A stretch of DNA of 64,000 nt from Candidatus Binatia bacterium (lineage in GTDB: Bacteria; Desulfobacterota; Binatia; Bin18), in NCBI GenBank assembly GCA_022826945.1, contig JAJDTY010000073.1, positions 186,001 to 250,000 of the forward strand. The letters run 5' to 3'. This document shows, piece after piece, positions 8,433 through 16,748 of the stretch. The notes beneath the pieces are model-generated. The model was given only the letters and a program-made list of their open reading frames with translations. It made no database searches and had not been told where the DNA came from. Position 1 is the first letter of the stretch, and the number at the start of each line of letters is the position of its first letter. The position numbers and the translations under genes were made by a program.

Positions 8433-9368
8433 GTGAACGAAACCTTTGAACACCGTTCGCTCATTGACCGCACCCTCCTCCGCTCCCTTCAGCAGCGCCA
8501 AGACTGGCCGTCCATTATCCGGTTGACCCTCCATCTGTCGGCCTTTCTGCTGTGCGCGTACGGCGTGCTGCTCGTCACGCCGCATTCTCACCTGGCGGCC
8601 GGTCTGCTCTCCATTGTGCTGGGCGGGATGTGGGCTTCGCTGTTCGCCCCCTTTCATGAGTGTACGCATCAAACCGCTTTTAAGTCCGCCTGGCTCAACT
8701 CCCTGGGTGCGTGGGTCAGCGGCTTTCCCTTTGGTATGGCACCGGCTGTGTACCGGGCTTTCCATTTCGATCATCATCGCTACACCCAATATCCCGACAA
8801 GGACCCCGAGTTGTTGTTCTTGGGCGGGCAGCCGGTGTCCTGGCCGACCCGATGGAAAAACTGGCTGCTCATGATTAGCGGTTGGGGTCTTATCCAGTTC
8901 AAAACAGGCGCCTTCGTGCGTTTTCCTTTTCTGGCGTATGAGAAGTGGGAGGCTTTCGCTCCCTGGGCGCCGCTCGACCAACGTCCCACATTCGCGTGGC
9001 AGTCGGCCGTGATCGCCCTTTTTTGGGTCGGACTGATTGTCGCGGCCTGTATTGGCCCCGCGGGTATGGGCTGGGTGCTTTTTGCCGGGCTGCTGGGCCA
9101 TATGTTTCAGGCTATCTGGATCACCACCGAGCACACCGGCCTGCCGAATGACGGTTCTATTCTTGCGCGGACGCGGACCATGCAGACTTGGCCGTTTTTC
9201 AGTTGGTGGCTGTGGAATATGAATCTCCATGCCGAGCACCATGCCTGGCCGGCGGTCCCGTGGTATCGGCTGCCCGCCCTGCACCAGGAAGTGGCGGAAC
9301 ATCTTGATGCCACGGAGCGCGGCTATGCCCGGCTCCAGTTCAAGGTCTGGAGCAAGGTCGGGGTGTAG
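8433..9368 (+). CDS. Membrane fatty-acid desaturase / hydroxylase family
   Basis: A 311-residue integral-membrane di-iron enzyme. The three histidine boxes are present: HECTH, HFDHHRYT and HAEHHAWP. About four membrane helices surround them. The family includes fatty-acid desaturases, beta-carotene ketolases and alkane-type hydroxylases; the short length and the HAEHH box suit small desaturase/ketolase-like members. GTG 8433 is the only start compatible with the N-terminus; it has a GCGTGGCG stretch upstream rather than a clear ribosome site. It lies 46 bases after the SDR pair and before an acyl-CoA dehydrogenase, consistent with lipid or isoprenoid oxidation. Confidence 0.85.
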   Translation: MNETFEHRSLIDRTLLRSLQQRQDWPSIIRLTLHLSAFLLCAYGVLLVTPHSHLAAGLLSIVLGGMWASLFAPFHECTHQTAFKSAWLNSLGAWVSGFPFGMAPAVYRAFHFDHHRYTQYPDKDPELLFLGGQPVSWPTRWKNWLLMISGWGLIQFKTGAFVRFPFLAYEKWEAFAPWAPLDQRPTFAWQSAVIALFWVGLIVAACIGPAGMGWVLFAGLLGHMFQAIWITTEHTGLPNDGSILARTRTMQTWPFFSWWLWNMNLHAEHHAWPAVPWYRLPALHQEVAEHLDATERGYARLQFKVWSKVGV

Positions 9369-9452
9369 GGCCCGACCTGCCCCTCTCCTTGACCCTCAGA
9401 AACCCAGCGTCTAGGCTCAAGCCAACAGCAGATCAGGAGGTTAGGAATCACG

Positions 9453-10616
9453 ATGCTCACCGCACCGACGCGCTTTTTTACCGAAGATCATGAGATATTC
9501 CGCGAACAGGTTCGTAATTTTGTGACCAAGGAAGTCCATCCGCATATTGACCAATGGGAAGAGGAGGCCCTTTTCCCCAAGTCGCTCTACCAGCGCATGG
9601 GTGAACTGGGATTTCTGGGCATCCGCCATCCCGTAGAGTACGGGGGCAGTGCCGGGGATATCTGGATGACGCTCGTCTTTTGTGAGGAGTTATGTCGCTG
9701 TCGGGCCCTGGGCTTACCCACCAGCGTGCTGGTCCATACCGACATGTCCTCGACCCATATCGCGCGGAACGGAACGGCAGAGCAGAAAGAAAAATACCTG
9801 CGGCCCATGATTACGGGCGAGGCGGTCTGTGCCATAGGGGTGACCGAACCCTCGGGCGGGTCCGACGTTGCCAGCATACGCACCACGGCAGTGAAAGATG
9901 GTGATTCCTACGTCATCAACGGTTCCAAGATTTTTATTACCAACTCCGTCCACGCCGATGTCTTTTGTGTGGCAGCCAAAACCGACAAGGATGCCCAGGC
10001 GCGTGGCATCTCCATGTTTATTGTTGAGCGCGACACCCCCGGCTTCAGCCTGGCCAAAAAGCTGGACAAAATGGGCTGCCACAGTTCGGATACCGGTGAG
10101 TTGGTTTTTGAGGACGTGCGCGTCCCGCGTCACAACCTCTTGGGAGAGGAGGGCAGGGGATTTTATTATATTATGCAGAATTTTCAGGACGAGCGCCTGA
10201 TTGCGGCCAGTATGGCCGTGAGCGCGGCCCAGCAAGCCCTCGAAGACACGCTCAGATACACGCGTGAGCGGCAGACGTTCGGCCAGCGCGTGTTTGATCA
10301 TCAGGTCATATCGCATCGTCTGGCGGATATGGCGACTGAATTGGAAGCCGCCCGTCAGTTGACCTACTACGCGGCCGATGTGCTGGCCGGCGGGCGTGAC
10401 TGTAGTACCGAAGTCTCGATGGCCAAGCTGTATGGCTGCAACGTGGCCAACAAGGTCGCCTATGAGTGCGTCCAGATGCACGGCGGCTACGGCTATATGA
10501 AAGAGTTTGCGGTGGAACGGTTCTACCGCGATATCCGTCAGACCACGATTGCCGGAGGGTCCGCCGAGATTATGAAGGAAATCATCGTCAAGCGCGGGCT
10601 GGACCGGGATCTGTAG
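9453..10616 (+). CDS. Acyl-CoA dehydrogenase
   Basis: A 387-residue FAD-dependent acyl-CoA dehydrogenase. Visible landmarks are GVTEPSGGSDVASIRT (FAD/substrate loop), the DKMGCHSSDTGEL segment, ERQTFGQRV and the C-terminal MHGGYGYMKE block. The position that holds the catalytic Glu in short/medium-chain enzymes (YEGTSEI) reads AGGSAEI, so the base is probably the glutamate of the DERLIAAS helix, as in isovaleryl- and long-chain enzymes. ATG 9453 has an AGGAGG ribosome site. It follows the SDR/desaturase operon and may belong to it. No electron-transfer flavoprotein gene lies nearby. Confidence 0.9.
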   Translation: MLTAPTRFFTEDHEIFREQVRNFVTKEVHPHIDQWEEEALFPKSLYQRMGELGFLGIRHPVEYGGSAGDIWMTLVFCEELCRCRALGLPTSVLVHTDMSSTHIARNGTAEQKEKYLRPMITGEAVCAIGVTEPSGGSDVASIRTTAVKDGDSYVINGSKIFITNSVHADVFCVAAKTDKDAQARGISMFIVERDTPGFSLAKKLDKMGCHSSDTGELVFEDVRVPRHNLLGEEGRGFYYIMQNFQDERLIAASMAVSAAQQALEDTLRYTRERQTFGQRVFDHQVISHRLADMATELEAARQLTYYAADVLAGGRDCSTEVSMAKLYGCNVANKVAYECVQMHGGYGYMKEFAVERFYRDIRQTTIAGGSAEIMKEIIVKRGLDRDL

Positions 10617-10761
10617 GCCGGATTATTCGTCGCCCTTGGCTCTGAGCGGCAGGGCAATGAATTGATTTGACTGGTGATATTGCGGCGAAGTCGGTTGGGT
10701 AGCCCCGAACCCTGTTCCGTCTAGGGAGCACGCTAAGCACTCCGGGTCGAACGCCACGCGC

Positions 10762-10974
10762 TCAGAACAAGTCCCTGAGCGCCGTCCGGGGTTCTACCGC
10801 AGGGATGGGCGAGCGCGCGTAGTCCCGGACGTTCCGCGTGACGATGTACCGCGTGCTGCAGGCCCGCGCGGCCGCCACCTGCAGCGCGTCCTCGAGGTCC
10901 GCCATCGGCAGGTCCGCCGCGTACCGGAGGGCCTCGGTGCTGGTCGCGGCCACCGCCGAAGACGAGAACCTCAA
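10762..10974 (-). pseudogene. C-terminal remnant of a PIN-domain (VapC-like) toxin
   Basis: About 50 residues match the C-terminal half of a PIN ribonuclease: DLEDALQVAAA, then YIVTRNVRDYARSPIPAV, the usual last acidic site and the SPIPVL-type tail. The N-terminal half, with the first catalytic Asp (DTNV), is missing; the sequence before residue 20 is unrelated. The fragment abuts an oppositely oriented fragment of another toxin-antitoxin pair (10951-11040), so this is a rearrangement scar. Not expected to be active. Confidence 0.6.
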
Positions 10975-11040
10975 ACGTGGGTGAGCGCCGGACGCTTCAT
11001 CGATACGAACGTCCTCAATGAGGCCAGCACCGGGGACTGA
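10951..11040 (+). pseudogene. Antitoxin tail plus N-terminus of a PIN toxin (fragment)
   Basis: On the plus strand a short frame ending EDENLKRG-stop (stop 10982-10984) overlaps by GTGA a second frame, GTG at 10981, that reads SAGRFIDTNVLNEAS before stopping at 11040. FIDTNVL is the classic first strand of a PIN domain with its catalytic Asp, and the four-base overlap is typical of vapB-vapC. Only about 20 codons of toxin remain. The C-terminal half of a PIN toxin lies immediately to the left on the other strand. Confidence 0.5.
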
Positions 11041-11167
11041 TGCTACTTTACTTTGAATCTGCTATATTCTATTAAAAACGAGTAACACCTCTGGCGGTGT
11101 CGTATGTGGATGTGTGGAATGGATCCGTTGTGTGGTGGTGGATTGGTGGTATGTGGAGGAGGAATCC

Positions 11168-11653
11168 ATGGGAGTGGTGCTGGAGGTCGAAGTCCCACAA
11201 AGAGCGTTTAATCGTCGTCTCCAACCCTTTGCTATAGCCCTTGCCGAAGTCTCCTGGCGCGTGAAGATGTTCACGCACGAAGGCGTGGTTCTGGCAGCCC
11301 TGTATCTTGAGGAGCCCGACCTCATTCTCGCCATGGTCCTGTGGCCGAACGTGGACTCTGCGCGGCGTTTGTTCAAAGGCCGTTTTGAAATCTGTTTGTG
11401 CTCGGCCGCAGACCCGGCGGGGCGGGTGCGTCTTGCCGTGCAGATTGATCCTGACATGGTCGAGGAACTCTTTGTCGCCGCCGAGCTGATTAACCCCAAG
11501 CCGTCAAGGGCAGGGGCGAAGCGGGCGGAAAAATATTTTACCGAGTTCCTGGCCTTGGGCTTCCCGGACTCTCAGGTCGTCTGGGCGCGGTCGTGCCGGT
11601 GGCAGGAGACGCCCGAGTACCTGGAAGCGACGACGCCGATCAGGGTGGGCTGA
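11168..11653 (+). CDS. Hypothetical soluble protein
   Basis: A 161-residue protein that I cannot assign. ATG 11168 has a good ribosome site (GGAGGA, 11157-11162); an earlier in-frame ATG at 11114 lacks one. The sequence starts VVLEVEVPQ, is mixed alpha/beta and has no signal peptide or membrane segment. A region near residues 80-110 has several Asp/Glu and Cys residues (EICLCSAADPAG) but no metal-binding motif. It stands alone between toxin debris and the DAHP synthase gene, with an AT-rich upstream region that could hold its promoter. Confidence 0.65.
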   Translation: MGVVLEVEVPQRAFNRRLQPFAIALAEVSWRVKMFTHEGVVLAALYLEEPDLILAMVLWPNVDSARRLFKGRFEICLCSAADPAGRVRLAVQIDPDMVEELFVAAELINPKPSRAGAKRAEKYFTEFLALGFPDSQVVWARSCRWQETPEYLEATTPIRVG

Positions 11654-11782
11654 GAAACGGGCTCGCATTCGGACAAAAGACGTGGTATGCCGTGAACTTC
11701 ACGCCTCTTTCGGGTGACTGAAGTTCCGATGCCACGATACTGAAAGGCTGGCCATACGTCTGCTTTTCCACTGGAAAGCCGC

Positions 11783-12853
11783 ATGCCTGAGAAAATTGAA
11801 AATTCCCATCTCATTGAGATGACCCCCCTGGTCTCTCCTCGGATGATCAAAGCCAAACTCCCGCTGACCGAAGGCGCGGCTGGGCTGATTATGCAAACCC
11901 GGCACGCGATCTGCGATATCTTGCACGGTCGGGACCGACACCGCCTGCTGGTGGTCACCGGTCCATGCTCCATCCATGACCCCCAGGCCGCCTATGAATA
12001 CGCCGAGCGCCTCAAACCGGTGATTGACGAAACACGCGATCACCTCGTTGTGGTGATGCGGACCTATTTTGAAAAGCCGCGCACAACCATAGGCTGGAAA
12101 GGGCTGATTAACGATCCCCATCTCGACGGGTCGTGCGACATCCCGACCGGTCTGGAACTGGCCCGTGAGATCTTACTCCATATCAACCATATGGGGGTGC
12201 CCTGCGCGAGTGAACTCTTAGACCCGGTAACCCCGCAATATGTCGCCGACCTGCTCAGTTGGGCGGCCATAGGCGCGCGGACCACCGAGAGCCAGACGCA
12301 TAGAGAGATGGCCAGTGGGCTCTCCATGCCGGTCGGTTTCAAGAATACGACCGGGGGGGCGGTGTCCGGGGCGATCAACGCCATGATTTCAGCCGGTCAC
12401 CCGCATAGTTTCCTGGGCATCAACGCCGATGGCGTGACCTCGGTCATCAAGACCCTGGGGAATCCCGACCGTCATATTATTTTACGGGGTGGGGGCGGGC
12501 GGCCCAATTACCGCCAGAAGGATATTGCGCAGGTAACGGAGATGGTTGCCAAAGAGGGGATAGCGCGCCCGATTATGGTGGACTGCTCCCACGGCAATTC
12601 AGATAAGGATTATACCCGTCAGTCTGCGATCTGTCGGGACGTGTTACAGGTGCGCCAAGAGCAAGAGTACGATGTCATGGGCATCCTCCTGGAGAGCAAT
12701 TTGAACCCAGGCAACCAGTCCTGGAAAGAAGGCTCCCATCTCGAATACGGGGTGTCCATTACCGATGCCTGCATCGGTTGGGAAGAGTCGCGCGGCTTAT
12801 TGTATGAAATGGCTGAAATGGTGCAGTCCAACTCGCTGGCCGTTCCCGCATAA
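11783..12853 (+). CDS. aroG: 3-Deoxy-7-phosphoheptulonate (DAHP) synthase, class I
   Basis: A 356-residue type I-alpha DAHP synthase, the first step of aromatic amino acid biosynthesis: phosphoenolpyruvate plus erythrose 4-phosphate gives DAHP. Family landmarks are TGPCSIHDP (metal-binding Cys), FEKPRTTIGWKG, GARTTESQTHRE, ILRGG and DCSHGNS. The length matches the E. coli AroF/G/H isozymes. The N-terminus, about 25 residues before the barrel, is where aromatic amino acids bind in feedback-regulated members; which one regulates here cannot be told, so the symbol denotes family only. The gene overlaps the start of a lipoprotein-like frame. Confidence 0.93.
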   Translation: MPEKIENSHLIEMTPLVSPRMIKAKLPLTEGAAGLIMQTRHAICDILHGRDRHRLLVVTGPCSIHDPQAAYEYAERLKPVIDETRDHLVVVMRTYFEKPRTTIGWKGLINDPHLDGSCDIPTGLELAREILLHINHMGVPCASELLDPVTPQYVADLLSWAAIGARTTESQTHREMASGLSMPVGFKNTTGGAVSGAINAMISAGHPHSFLGINADGVTSVIKTLGNPDRHIILRGGGGRPNYRQKDIAQVTEMVAKEGIARPIMVDCSHGNSDKDYTRQSAICRDVLQVRQEQEYDVMGILLESNLNPGNQSWKEGSHLEYGVSITDACIGWEESRGLLYEMAEMVQSNSLAVPA

Positions 12854-13196
12854 TGAACGGCTCGCGTGGTTCGTCGGAAGACCGACCTTCCGGGTCTTCT
12901 GTTTGTACAGCCTGCTGGCATTCGTTGCCGGAGGGGCCGCCTCGTGCACCTATGCCGAACGCAAGTGGGATCAGAAGATTGCCGAGTTCAATAAGGGCAT
13001 CGATCAACAAATGGCGCAAGCCGAAGGCAAGGCCGGTCGCTGTCAGGCCCGAGGCGGCGTCTTTTACAATGAACAATGCTATATGCCCGATATGAACCCT
13101 GCCGTTCAGGATGAACAGACGTGTCGTCTGCACGGTGGTCTGTTCATCAATGAGGAATGCCTGACTGACCAACGCCGGAAGGCCTCATTTCAATAG
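12804..13196 (+). CDS. Small Cys-containing lipoprotein-like protein
   Basis: A putative exported protein of about 130 residues that I do not recognise. A hydrophobic stretch (LYSLLAFVAGGAASC) ends in a possible lipobox cysteine. After it come a charged helix and four to five cysteines arranged as C-Q-A-R-G-G-V-F-Y-N-E-Q-C and C-R-L-H-G-G-L-F-I-N-E-E-C. These two imperfect repeats, CxxxGGxFxxExC, look like a small disulphide domain. The start is uncertain: ATG 12804 lies inside aroG, and TTG 12903 would place the signal peptide at the N-terminus. It runs into a GFA gene after 56 bases. Confidence 0.6.
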   Translation: MKWLKWCSPTRWPFPHNERLAWFVGRPTFRVFCLYSLLAFVAGGAASCTYAERKWDQKIAEFNKGIDQQMAQAEGKAGRCQARGGVFYNEQCYMPDMNPAVQDEQTCRLHGGLFINEECLTDQRRKASFQ

Positions 13197-13252
13197 CGGC
13201 CCACGGCAGATGGGCCAGCCCGCGGGGCACGATCTCAAAAGAGGAGGACGTC

Positions 13253-13732
13253 ATGGACGAATCTGAAGAGGACGCAGAACTGGTTCGCGGAAGCTGTTTC
13301 TGCGGCGCTATCCAGTTTGAGTTTGCCCTGCCGACGCTCTTCTGCGGTCACTGTCACTGCTCGATGTGTCGGCGCATGCACGGGGCCGGCTATGTGACCT
13401 GGATAGGGGTGCCCACACCGCAATTCAGCCTGACTGCGGGGCAGGAGCAGTTGACCGTTTTCGCCTCTTCGGAGCATGGCAAACGATCGTTTTGCACTAC
13501 CTGCGGCAGCTCACTGTTCTGTCAGTCGAGCAAGCATCCGGAAATCATGGATATTGTCCTGGCGAATCTGCACGATACCATCGACCGCGAACCGCAAGCC
13601 CACTACTATTTTTCTGATCGCGCGGACTGGACGGCCATAGGAGACGCGCTGCCTCGCTTTGGCGGAAAAACCGGGACCGAACCCCTGGCCGCGGAGTCTG
13701 CCAGCCATATGACAGCGGAGAAACACGCATGA
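13253..13732 (+). CDS. GFA / CENP-V domain protein
   Basis: A 159-residue protein of the glutathione-dependent formaldehyde-activating (GFA) fold. The zinc ligands are visible: GSCFCGAI, CGHCHCSMCRR and FCTTCGSSLF. GFA domains bind two zinc ions and are found in enzymes that handle S-adducts; most family members have no known substrate. ATG 13253 has an AGAGGAGG ribosome site. Its stop overlaps the ATG of the following enoyl-CoA hydratase gene by four bases, so the two are translationally coupled. Confidence 0.88.
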   Translation: MDESEEDAELVRGSCFCGAIQFEFALPTLFCGHCHCSMCRRMHGAGYVTWIGVPTPQFSLTAGQEQLTVFASSEHGKRSFCTTCGSSLFCQSSKHPEIMDIVLANLHDTIDREPQAHYYFSDRADWTAIGDALPRFGGKTGTEPLAAESASHMTAEKHA

Positions 13733-14565
13733 GTTACGAACAGATTTTATACGACGCCCAGGATGGTATTGCGACGATTACGCTGAATCGACCGGAGAAG
13801 CTCAACGCCTGGACGAACGTGCTGGAGCAGGAAGTCCGCCATGCCATGACCGAGGCGACCGCGGATGCGGCTGTCCGGGTGATTATGCTGACCGGCGCCG
13901 GACGTGGGTTTTGCGCCGGAGCGGATATGTCTCTGCTGAACACGGTCCGAGAGCGGTCCGAAACCGCATCCGCGACCGAGAGCCCGGTCGCCTTTCCCGG
14001 ACCGATCCCGGGCGGTCTCGATCTGCCCCAGGCATTCTCCTATCGCTACGCCTATTTCCCCACCGTCCCGAAGCCCATCATCGCTGCCATCAACGGTCCG
14101 GTCGCCGGCTTAGGCCTGATCCTCTCCCTGTACGCCGACCTCCGTTTTGCGTCGGATACGGCCGTCTTCACCACGGCCTTCTCGCGGCGCGGGCTCATTG
14201 CCGAACACGGGGTTGATTGGATTCTGCCGCGGGTTGTCGGCCTGCCAAACGCCCTGGACCTGATGCTCTCGGCCCGAAAAATCACCGCCCAGGACGCCCT
14301 CCAGATGGGCCTGGTGAACCGCCTCTATCCGGCCGACGCCTTTCTGTCGGAAGTCCGGGCCTATGCGCTTGAGCTGGCCACCATGGTGTCGCCGCGTTCC
14401 ATGCGGGTGATGAAATCGCAGCTCTTTCGGGCGCAGGACGTTGATTTCGCGACCTCGCTCCAGGCCGGTCTGACCGAGATGACCGCGAGTTTCGGCAGCG
14501 AAGACTTTAAGGAAGGGGTGGCCCATTTTGTGGAAAAGCGTCTGCCCGAGTTTTCCGGCAAATAA
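13729..14565 (+). CDS. Enoyl-CoA hydratase/isomerase family protein
   Basis: A 278-residue crotonase-fold protein. The oxyanion hole segments are GRGFCAGADMSLL and GPVAGLGLIL; the LIAEHGVDWILPRVVG segment carries the glutamate used by hydratases. The C-terminal helix GVAHFVEKRLPEF is typical. It probably hydrates or isomerises an unsaturated acyl-CoA. The ATG overlaps the GFA stop, and the MOSC gene follows after 41 bases. Confidence 0.9.
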   Translation: MSYEQILYDAQDGIATITLNRPEKLNAWTNVLEQEVRHAMTEATADAAVRVIMLTGAGRGFCAGADMSLLNTVRERSETASATESPVAFPGPIPGGLDLPQAFSYRYAYFPTVPKPIIAAINGPVAGLGLILSLYADLRFASDTAVFTTAFSRRGLIAEHGVDWILPRVVGLPNALDLMLSARKITAQDALQMGLVNRLYPADAFLSEVRAYALELATMVSPRSMRVMKSQLFRAQDVDFATSLQAGLTEMTASFGSEDFKEGVAHFVEKRLPEFSGK

Positions 14566-14606
14566 GGCGCTCACAGCAAACCCCAGCAGAGCCCACGGAG
14601 GACAGG

Positions 14607-15467
14607 ATGCGAGTTGGGACAATCAAACAGATCTGGCGCTATCCGTTCAAGAGCATGCTGGGCGAACTGCTGGAGCAGACCGAGGTCAGCCCCCAGGGCG
14701 TAGTGGGCGACCGGGGCTGGGCAGTGCGGGATGAGGTCCGGGGGGGAATTACGAGCGCCAAAAAAATCCCGACGCTGATGCACTGTCAGGCGCGCTATCC
14801 GGACAGCCCGACAAAAGAACAGATCGGCCCGGTTGAGATTACCGTTCCGGACGGCACGACCTTCTTGTCCAACGACCCGGATGCCGCGGCCCGGCTCAGT
14901 CAGGCCCTGGGCCGTCAGGTTTCCATCTGGCCGATTCAGCCGGCCGAAAACCTCGACCACTATCGACGCGGAAAGCCGACGCACAGCAATCCGGCAGAAG
15001 AGTTACGCAGCCTCCTCGGTTTGGAGCCAGACGAACCCCTGCCGGACTTATCCATCTTCCCCAAAGAGATTCTGCAATACGCCTCGCCTCCGGGCACCTA
15101 TTTCGATGCTTTCCCACTGCTGCTGGTGACCGAGGCGTCGTTGCGGCAGTTGCAGTCCTTGAGTCCGGCTTCGCAGATTGACGCCCGGCGCTTTCGTCCA
15201 AATTTTTTGATTGAGACCGAGGAGGTGAGCGGTTTTGTTGAGACTGCGTGGCCGGGCAAACAGCTCCGCATCGGGAATATGACCCTTGACGTGACGATGA
15301 ACTGTCTGCGCTGCGTTATGACCACCCTCGGCTGCGCGAACCTGCCCAAAGACCCCAAGATCATGCGTACCCTGGTGCGTGAGGCCAACCAGAATTTTGG
15401 GGTCTATGCTACGGTGAAAACCCCTGGACAGGTCGCGGTTGGCGACCAGGTCGAGATTTTAACGTAG
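14607..15467 (+). CDS. MOSC domain protein with N-terminal beta barrel
   Basis: A 286-residue MOSC protein (molybdenum cofactor sulfurase C-terminal family). The N-terminal beta-barrel begins IWRYPFKSM-LGE and contains GDRGWAVRD; the MOSC core includes RRFRPNFLI and the conserved cysteine region NCLRCVMTT followed by LPKDPKIMRTL. Members such as YcbX and YiiM deliver or use Moco to reduce N-hydroxylated compounds. Here that would suit the molybdenum hydroxylase operon elsewhere in the window, but the link is only by cofactor. ATG 14607 has a CGGAGGA ribosome site. It converges on the LLM gene at 15482 with a gap of 14 bases. Confidence 0.88.
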   Translation: MRVGTIKQIWRYPFKSMLGELLEQTEVSPQGVVGDRGWAVRDEVRGGITSAKKIPTLMHCQARYPDSPTKEQIGPVEITVPDGTTFLSNDPDAAARLSQALGRQVSIWPIQPAENLDHYRRGKPTHSNPAEELRSLLGLEPDEPLPDLSIFPKEILQYASPPGTYFDAFPLLLVTEASLRQLQSLSPASQIDARRFRPNFLIETEEVSGFVETAWPGKQLRIGNMTLDVTMNCLRCVMTTLGCANLPKDPKIMRTLVREANQNFGVYATVKTPGQVAVGDQVEILT

Positions 15468-15481
15468 CCCTCATCGCCTCC

Positions 15482-16558
15482 TTAATACCGCGCCATAACC
15501 TTGTCTTTAAAATCGGTCAGCACTTTGCGGGCGCTGGCCATCGGAGGGAGTAAGCTGACTTCCTTGAGTCCGTTTTTCTCCGCAGCACGCAGCTTGTCAA
15601 TAATCTCGTCCGGCGTGCCCACGATGCACGAACCCTCAATGGCCTTGGGCGTGATAAAGCGCCGCTCCTCGGGCATCAGAAACGTGCAGTGGCCATTGTG
15701 AATCTGGAGATAGCGTTTCTCCGCCGGAGTCTCCATTTTTTTCACATAGGCGCAGTATTCATCCCAAACATCGTGGATGGACGGGGGAATCATCTCTTCC
15801 TTGCCGGTGAACTCGTAGATTTCATAGGCAAAGTGCAAGACCGCGGACACCCATGAGCCGCACTCGTCTATGACCCGGTCCGAGGTGAGGTCCTCGCCCG
15901 GCTCCAGCACAACGACCGAAGTGAGCGAGACCGTATGATAGTCGCTCAGGTCCCGGCCCACTCTGGCGGCTCCCTGGCCCACGTAGTCCATATTCAGATT
16001 GAGAACGGCCTCCTGCTCGTTCAGCACCGAGATCAGACCATCACCAAATTCCCCGGCGGCTTTGAGAGCCAAGGGGCCATTGGCCGCCACAATGATGGGA
16101 ACAGGGTGCTCCAGGTCGATGAATTTCAGATCCTGGTGCAAAAACCGGATGGTCCGGGTTGTGTCATTGAAGGTGTACTCGACCTCTTCGCCTTGAAGGA
16201 GCGTCCGGAGGACACGCAGGTACTCGCGAAAGTCACGGATTTTCATGGGATTCATGCCCATGACGCGCATGGCGGTATGTCCGGTCCCGATACCGAGAAA
16301 GACGCGGCCCGGCGCAAGCCGATTAACCGAGGCGATCGAGTGGGCGGTGACCGGAGCGATCCGGGTGCCGGGGATGGCGACGCCGGTGCCGAGTTTGATC
16401 CGTGAGGTGTTTTGCGCCGCTACGGCCAGCGTGGCGTAGCAGTCGGACCAGATCATCTGGGAATCGGGCACCCAGGCCCGGTCATAGCCCAAGTCTTCGG
16501 CGAATTTAATGAGTTGCCAGTCTCCGATATTGGTTGCCACCGTGACGCTGAACTCCAT
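15482..16558 (-). CDS. LLM-class oxidoreductase, F420-type
   Basis: A 358-residue luciferase-like enzyme of the branch related to F420-dependent methylenetetrahydromethanopterin reductase and F420 glucose-6-phosphate dehydrogenase. Visible are KLGTGVAIPGTR, LGIGTGHTAMRVMG and the AAEKNGLKEVSLLPPM C-terminal segment. F420 versus FMN use cannot be proved from sequence. The minus-strand ATG at 16558 has a GGAGGAGG ribosome site. It is divergent from the FAD-oxidase operon at 16749; the 190-base gap contains a TTGACA hexamer at 16654 but no convincing -10. Confidence 0.88.
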   Translation of the reverse strand: MEFSVTVATNIGDWQLIKFAEDLGYDRAWVPDSQMIWSDCYATLAVAAQNTSRIKLGTGVAIPGTRIAPVTAHSIASVNRLAPGRVFLGIGTGHTAMRVMGMNPMKIRDFREYLRVLRTLLQGEEVEYTFNDTTRTIRFLHQDLKFIDLEHPVPIIVAANGPLALKAAGEFGDGLISVLNEQEAVLNLNMDYVGQGAARVGRDLSDYHTVSLTSVVVLEPGEDLTSDRVIDECGSWVSAVLHFAYEIYEFTGKEEMIPPSIHDVWDEYCAYVKKMETPAEKRYLQIHNGHCTFLMPEERRFITPKAIEGSCIVGTPDEIIDKLRAAEKNGLKEVSLLPPMASARKVLTDFKDKVMARY

Positions 16559-16748
16559 GGCCTCCTCCTTACACAGGGAAAATTCTCTTGGGGATCACCG
16601 GAGGCATACCATACCGGAGTGTCTTTCGCCATGTCCGGGGCGGCGCAAAACAATTGACAAACGGTAGGACTGAATGAGACAACCGCCTACAGGGTTGGCC
16701 GGAGGAGGGGAGAACGAGAGACCGAGGTCAGGCGAAGGGAGTCGTCCA

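Noticed and set aside
8253-9302. Minus-strand frame of about 350 codons
   Set aside because: Antisense to the desaturase gene with its three histidine boxes; the translation is rich in Arg, Gly and Pro without motifs.
16654-16659. TTGACA as a promoter -35 box for the FAD oxidase operon
   Set aside because: No acceptable -10 hexamer lies 16-18 bases downstream.
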